Part shown: positions 13,329-16,128 of the stretch, piece by piece | Layout of the letters: each line of letters opens with the position of its first letter | Numbering within the stretch: the first letter of the stretch is position 1 | Source of the DNA: a bacterium | GTDB lineage: Bacteria; Ratteibacteria; UBA8468 | Reading direction: 5' to 3' | Length of the DNA: 16,128 nucleotides | NCBI GenBank assembly: GCA_030637775.1 | Contig: DAOWFY010000074.1 | Coordinates: forward strand, 1-16,128 | The notes under the pieces: generated by a model | Told to the model about the DNA's origin: nothing | Seen by the model: the letters and a program-made list of their open reading frames with translations, nothing else | Databases searched by the model: none | Position numbers and translations under genes: made by a program

Positions 13329-14957
13329 TTAATAAGCGGGGGGATAGCCACCACCAGGAGGCATTTGAGGTGTTTCCTTCTTCTCCGGAATATCGGTTAT
13401 AAGAGTCTCAGAGGTCAAGAGCAAACCGGCCATACTGGCGGCATTCTGTAATTCTGTTCTTACCACCTTTGTTGGGTCCACTATTCCGCTCTTGACTAAA
13501 TCCTCATACTTTTCTGTTTCGGCATTGAATCCGACATTTGCTACTTCCTTTTTCACCTGGTTAACAACGACGGAACTCTCCATCCCGGAATTGAAGGCAA
13601 TCTGACGCAGCGGTTCCTCTAAAGCCTTCTTCACAATCCTACCCCCCACCTTTTCGTCCGGGCTAGAGAATTTTACCTTGTCAATCTCATCCTGGCAACG
13701 CAGAAGGGCCACTCCGCCTCCAGGAACAATTCCTTCTTCCACTGCGGCTCTCACTGCAGAAAGGGCATCATCAACCCTTTCTTTTCTCTCCTTCATATCG
13801 GTCTCGGTGGCGGCTCCCACATTGATCACCGCTACGCCCCCGGCCAATTTTGCTAACCTTTCCTGCAGTTTCTCCTGATCATAGTCAGAATCGCTCTTCT
13901 CAATCGCTTTCTTAATCTGGGCAATTCTTCCCGAGATATCGGATGCTTTTCCGAGCCCTTCCACAATGGTGGTATTTTCCTTATCAATAGTAATCTTTTT
14001 TGCTTTACCCAGCACCTCCATCTTGACATTTTCAAGTTTTAAGCCTAACTCCTCAGCAATCAGTTGTCCCCCGGTAAGAGTAGCAATATCCTCGAGCATC
14101 TCCTTTCTTCTGTCTCCAAAACCAGGAGCCTTCACCGCACAGCAGGAAAGGGTCCCCCTTAATTTATTAACCACCAGAGTTGCTAATGCTTCTCCTTCTA
14201 CCTCCTCGGCAATGATTAAAAAGGGCTTGCCGGCCTGCGCAATTTTCTCCAGGAGAGGCAAAAGGTCCTTCATTGCCGAGATCTTCTTATCATGGATAAG
14301 AATATAAGGGTCTTCCAGAATGCATTCCATCTTCTCGGCATCGGTAACAAAGTAAGGAGAAAGGTAGCCCCGGTCAAACTGCATTCCTTCCACGACCTTT
14401 AATTCGGTCTTCATTGTTTTTGCTTCCTCAACGGTGATTACTCCATCCTTGCCGACCTTATCCATCGCTTCAGCCACGATCTTACCCATCTCGACATCAT
14501 TGGCTGCGGCCACGCTTGCCACCTGAGCAATCTCCTCCTTGCCCTTTACCGGTTTGCTTATTTGCTTTAATTTTTCTACCACTGCGGCGGTGCTCTTTTC
14601 AATTCCTCTGCGCAAGTGCACTGGATTGGCTCCTGCAGTGACATTCTTGAAACCTTCGGTCATAATTGCCTGTCCCAGAACGACAGCGCTGGTTGTGCCA
14701 TCGCCGGTAGCATCCTTTGTCTTTTCCGCAATCTCCTTGGCTAATTGTGCCCCCATATTCTCATAGGGGTCCTTTAATTCAATCTCCTTGGCAATTGTCA
14801 CTCCATCATTAATCACCGTGGGAGAACCAAACTTTTTATCCAGAACTGCGCATCTGCCCCTTGGTCCAAGAGTAGGCTTTAAGGCAGCAGCAAGTTGGTC
14901 AATTCCCTTTAGAAGGGTTCTTCTTGCTTCCTCATCATAAATTAACTGCTTTGCCAT
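13329..14957 (-). CDS. groL: Chaperonin GroEL (60 kDa)
   Basis: ATP-driven cytoplasmic folding chamber that works with GroES. The 542-residue protein is of normal length and carries [15 protein letters not shown] and [11 protein letters not shown] (30-60), the nucleotide-binding [15 protein letters not shown] (Asp86), apical-domain [61 protein letters not shown] with the catalytic Asp, and [10 protein letters not shown] strong AAGGAGG (14964-14970) lies before the ATG and overlaps the groES stop. The C-terminus ends [15 protein letters not shown] instead of repeated GGM. TTS replaces the more common TTT in the DGTT motif, and CAV replaces NVV in the GRNVVL motif. It converges on rho. Confidence 0.99.
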   Translation of the reverse strand: MAKQLIYDEEARRTLLKGIDQLAAALKPTLGPRGRCAVLDKKFGSPTVINDGVTIAKEIELKDPYENMGAQLAKEIAEKTKDATGDGTTSAVVLGQAIMTEGFKNVTAGANPVHLRRGIEKSTAAVVEKLKQISKPVKGKEEIAQVASVAAANDVEMGKIVAEAMDKVGKDGVITVEEAKTMKTELKVVEGMQFDRGYLSPYFVTDAEKMECILEDPYILIHDKKISAMKDLLPLLEKIAQAGKPFLIIAEEVEGEALATLVVNKLRGTLSCCAVKAPGFGDRRKEMLEDIATLTGGQLIAEELGLKLENVKMEVLGKAKKITIDKENTTIVEGLGKASDISGRIAQIKKAIEKSDSDYDQEKLQERLAKLAGGVAVINVGAATETDMKERKERVDDALSAVRAAVEEGIVPGGGVALLRCQDEIDKVKFSSPDEKVGGRIVKKALEEPLRQIAFNSGMESSVVVNQVKKEVANVGFNAETEKYEDLVKSGIVDPTKVVRTELQNAASMAGLLLTSETLITDIPEKKETPQMPPGGGYPPAY

Positions 14958-14969
14958 CTTTTTCCTCCT

Positions 14970-15257
14970 TTATTCAATTATCGCTAAAATGTCATCCTCA
15001 CGCAGAATCATATGTTCCTCATCATCAATTGTGATTTCGGTGCCAGAGTATTTTCCGTAGAGGATCTTATCCCCTTTCTTTACCTCTAAAGGAATGGTTT
15101 TTCCTTCCTCAGAAGCTTTTCCTTTCCCTACCGCAATTACTCTTCCTTCCTGAGGTTTTTCCTTTGCCGTATCCGGAAGAACAATTCCTCCCTTACTTTT
15201 TTCCTTTGCCTCCAGAGGCTTTACCAGAACCCGATCTCCCAATGGTCTTATCGCCAT
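14970..15257 (-). CDS. groS: Co-chaperonin GroES (10 kDa)
   Basis: Heptameric lid of the GroEL chamber. At 95 residues it has the standard size and motifs: [14 protein letters not shown] at the start, the mobile loop [20 protein letters not shown] at about residues 19-38 with the hydrophobic IVL that contacts Gro[27 protein letters not shown] and DDILAIIE. A strong Shine-Dalgarno (AAGGAGGAG) precedes the ATG. groEL starts 12 bases after the stop, so the two form the usual groES-groEL operon. The leader holds a palindromic repeat, and no CIRCE operator is seen. Confidence 0.98.
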   Translation of the reverse strand: MAIRPLGDRVLVKPLEAKEKSKGGIVLPDTAKEKPQEGRVIAVGKGKASEEGKTIPLEVKKGDKILYGKYSGTEITIDDEEHMILREDDILAIIE

Positions 15258-15280
15258 CTTTTTTTCTCCTCCTTTCTATA

Positions 15281-15349
15281 TGTCACCCTGAGTGAAAACG
15301 AAGGGTCTCGTAGTAAAGAGAGATTCTTCACCTCTATCTCAGAATGACA
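15281..15349 (-). repeat. Degenerate palindromic repeat in the groES leader
   Basis: An imperfect inverted repeat. The left arm begins TGTCACCCTGAG (15281-15292) and continues CGAAGGGTCTC. The right arm ends CTCAGAATGACA (15338-15349) after GAGATTCTTCACC. The reverse complement of the right arm, TGTCATTCTGAG followed by GAAGAATCTC, is close to the unit at 11193-11220 (TGTCATTCCGAG followed by GAGGAATCTC). The two sites therefore hold members of one repeat family. If the promoter proposed at 15353-15381 is right, this copy is transcribed as part of the groESL leader. Confidence 0.75.
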
Positions 15350-15352
15350 TCT

Positions 15353-15381
15353 ATTAATCTGTTATATTATTGCAATGACAA
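15353..15381 (-). promoter_or_regulatory. Possible sigma-70-type promoter for groES-groEL
   Basis: On the minus strand TTGTCA (15376-15381; five of six bases match TTGACA) is followed after exactly 17 bases by ATTAAT (15353-15358; four of six match TATAAT). It lies about 95 bases upstream of groES and after the porin gene's hairpin. The match is modest and unsupported by other data. No CIRCE inverted repeat is present. Confidence 0.35.
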
Positions 15382-15412
15382 ACCCCTGGAAGTTTTCTTC
15401 CAGGGATTTGTC
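15377..15412 (-). terminator. Long hairpin after the porin gene, probable terminator
   Basis: Arms GACAAACCCCTGGAAG (15377-15392) and CTTCCAGGGATTTGTC (15397-15412) pair over 16 positions with one mismatch, around a four-base loop. It lies about 20 bases past the porin stop codon. On the minus strand the core hairpin is followed by GTTTGTCATT, a weak T-rich tail, so termination is likely but not certain. RNA stabilisation is an alternative. It also overlaps the -35 box of the proposed groESL promoter. Confidence 0.6.
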
Positions 15413-15432
15413 TACTTCTCTCGCAAATTTAC

Positions 15433-15846
15433 TTAGAAGCTAACCGCCACTGTGCCTATAAGCTCATAAGCACTGGTGGAGCTTCCTGCACCGGATGCGG
15501 CTTCTACATTATCCTTGATGTTCCTTCCTACACCGAAGTAACCAAAGAGAAGCCCCATTGCAACATCCTCGGAGTAGGCATAGTTTAAGCCAAGATCAAT
15601 CTCGTTGCCTAGATCCTTCTTGACACCGGTGGCAGTCTTCGCAAGGGTGTCATTGAACCAGGCAAGGCTGATACCAACCTTCTCTACGGGCTGGATTGAG
15701 CCCGTAACCTTGACTACCTGTAGGTTGGAATCCACTACCTGCCCTGATGCATAACCAACCGCACCGATCTTGTCGGCTAAACCATCCGGCAAAAGTGAAA
15801 TCCAGGCCTCATTAGAGGAATCGGTAGCATTATCATCTCCGGAATA
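15433..15846 (-). CDS. Outer-membrane porin, C-terminal part downstream of an in-frame TAG
   Basis: This is the continuation, in the same frame, of the porin part at 15847-16128. It starts right after the TAG with YSGDDNATDSSNEAW and LLPDGLADKIGAVGYASG, which resemble the extracellular segment of alginate-export-like porins. Alternating beta-strand patterns follow (LQVVKVTGSIQP, VGISLAWFND, NEIDLGLNYAYS, AMGLLFGYFGVG). It ends TVAVSF, with a C-terminal aromatic residue as in the beta-signal recognised by the BAM complex. A TTG at 15792 could in principle start translation but has no convincing ribosome site, and the product would lack a signal peptide. It is probably not an independent gene. 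It is either the tail of an interrupted gene or, if the stop is an error or is read through, of an intact one. Confidence 0.7.
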   Translation of the reverse strand, partial: YSGDDNATDSSNEAWISLLPDGLADKIGAVGYASGQVVDSNLQVVKVTGSIQPVEKVGISLAWFNDTLAKTATGVKKDLGNEIDLGLNYAYSEDVAMGLLFGYFGVGRNIKDNVEAASGAGSSTSAYELIGTVAVSF

Positions 15847-15849
15847 CTA
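15847..15849 (-). other. In-frame TAG interrupting the porin frame
   Basis: On the minus strand the codons read AGT TAT GCT TAG TAT TCC GGA GAT GAT. Both sides belong to the same frame and the same protein family, with no frameshift. Tyr codons TAT/TAC, or CAG, AAG and TGG among others, differ from TAG by one base, so a single substitution explains it. It could be a real nonsense mutation, a strain-level variant or a base-call error. Confidence 0.85.
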
Positions 15850-16128
15850 AGCATAACTGAGACCAACCTTGGGCTCCCAGGCAACATTCTGGAAGGCATA
15901 ATCAGCACCAGCATAGCCGGCAACACCCTTGTTGTCCTCATTGCTTCCCGCAACGACCACATTATTCTTGCCCCACTGACCGGCCAATTCTCCCTTCCAG
16001 GATAATCCCGGGATGGCAGCAATATTGTGGGCGGCTCTGATGCCAAAGGTGGGAACAGACAGGTAGTTAGCGCTATTCTTTGATGCACTGGCATTCCTCA
16101 CATCAGCGAAGTAACCCTCAACCTCTGC
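15847..16128 (-). CDS. Outer-membrane porin, middle part, ending at an in-frame TAG; 5' end outside window
   Basis: The frame is open from the window's right edge to a TAG at 15847-15849. Residues seen begin AEVEGYFADVRNASAS; the GTG at 16101 lies inside the open frame and is not a believable start. Beta-barrel strand patterns are clear: VPTFGIRAAHNI, LSWKGELAGQWG, VAGYAGADYAF and VAWEPKVGLSYA. The AGADYAF...WEPKVGLSYA pattern just before a loop with YSGDD is typical of alginate-export (AlgE-like) outer-membrane porins. The substrate cannot be told from the sequence. With the part at 15433-15846 it makes one continuous barrel except for the stop codon. Confidence 0.72.
   Translation of the reverse strand, partial: AEVEGYFADVRNASASKNSANYLSVPTFGIRAAHNIAAIPGLSWKGELAGQWGKNNVVVAGSNEDNKGVAGYAGADYAFQNVAWEPKVGLSYA

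Noticed and set aside
13163-13402. 79-residue + strand frame after rho, at the place where rpmE (L31) would be expected
   Set aside because: It shows no L31 features (no Cys motif or HPF/TG pattern), runs through the terminator hairpin and ends inside groEL on the other strand.
13678-14766. Several + strand open frames inside groEL
   Set aside because: They are opposite the coding strand of a highly conserved gene, with no ribosome sites or family likeness.
15258-15432. CIRCE operator (TTAGCACTC-N9-GAGTGCTAA) upstream of groES
   Set aside because: No such inverted repeat is present; the visible inverted repeats belong to the palindromic element and to the hairpin after the porin gene.
15847-15849. 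Reassignment of TAG to an amino acid as the code of this organism
   Set aside because: ptsI and metK end with TAG exactly where their families end, so standard use is the simplest reading; readthrough is kept only as a minor possibility.

Overview
The window is a gene-dense stretch of a diderm (outer-membrane) bacterial chromosome. It has genes for KDO and lipopolysaccharide synthesis, an LptC-type lipoprotein and an outer-membrane beta-barrel protein. Many genes overlap their neighbours by a few bases, base composition is moderate to AT-leaning, and the standard genetic code fits 18 confident genes. The gene types (metal-dependent KdsA, Thermotoga-like short AhcY, fused-function phosphoglucose/phosphomannose isomerase, GroEL without a GGM tail) suggest a deep-branching or candidate phylum such as Omnitrophota. 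This is inference; the sequence alone does not fix the phylum.

Region 1 (1-11122, + strand) is one tightly packed gene string. It starts with the C-terminal part of infB (IF-2). Next come kdsA, kdsD and kdsC, which together convert ribulose-5-phosphate to free KDO, then an LptC/OstA-like lipoprotein and a SpoIID-type peptidoglycan enzyme. These are followed by hpf, ptsN, a mannose-family EIIA, HPr and EI, a phosphoglucose/phosphomannose isomerase, and the methyl-cycle pair metK-ahcY. The part from kdsD to HPr follows the proteobacterial kdsD-kdsC-lptC-lptA-lptB-rpoN-hpf-ptsN-npr cluster, but lptA, lptB, rpoN, hprK and rapZ are absent and a SpoIID-like gene occupies the gap.

Region 2 (11123-13328): a compound palindromic repeat separates ahcY from coaE, which overlaps rho. 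After rho lies a short stretch with small hairpins and a strong terminator shared by rho and the convergent groEL.

Region 3 (13329-16128, - strand): groES-groEL, with no CIRCE operator visible and a second degenerate copy of the palindromic repeat in the leader. Upstream of these is a long hairpin, then the 3' part of an outer-membrane porin gene that runs off the window edge and is interrupted by one in-frame TAG.

The genes link envelope building (KDO, LPS transport, peptidoglycan trimming, porin) with a PTS phosphorelay that looks regulatory, together with ribosome hibernation, SAM turnover, CoA synthesis, transcription termination and chaperonin folding. No tRNA, rRNA, CRISPR array, insertion sequence or prophage gene was seen. 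No gene-free stretch exceeds 300 bases; the three longest gaps (11123-11318, 13171-13328, 15258-15432) are each described.
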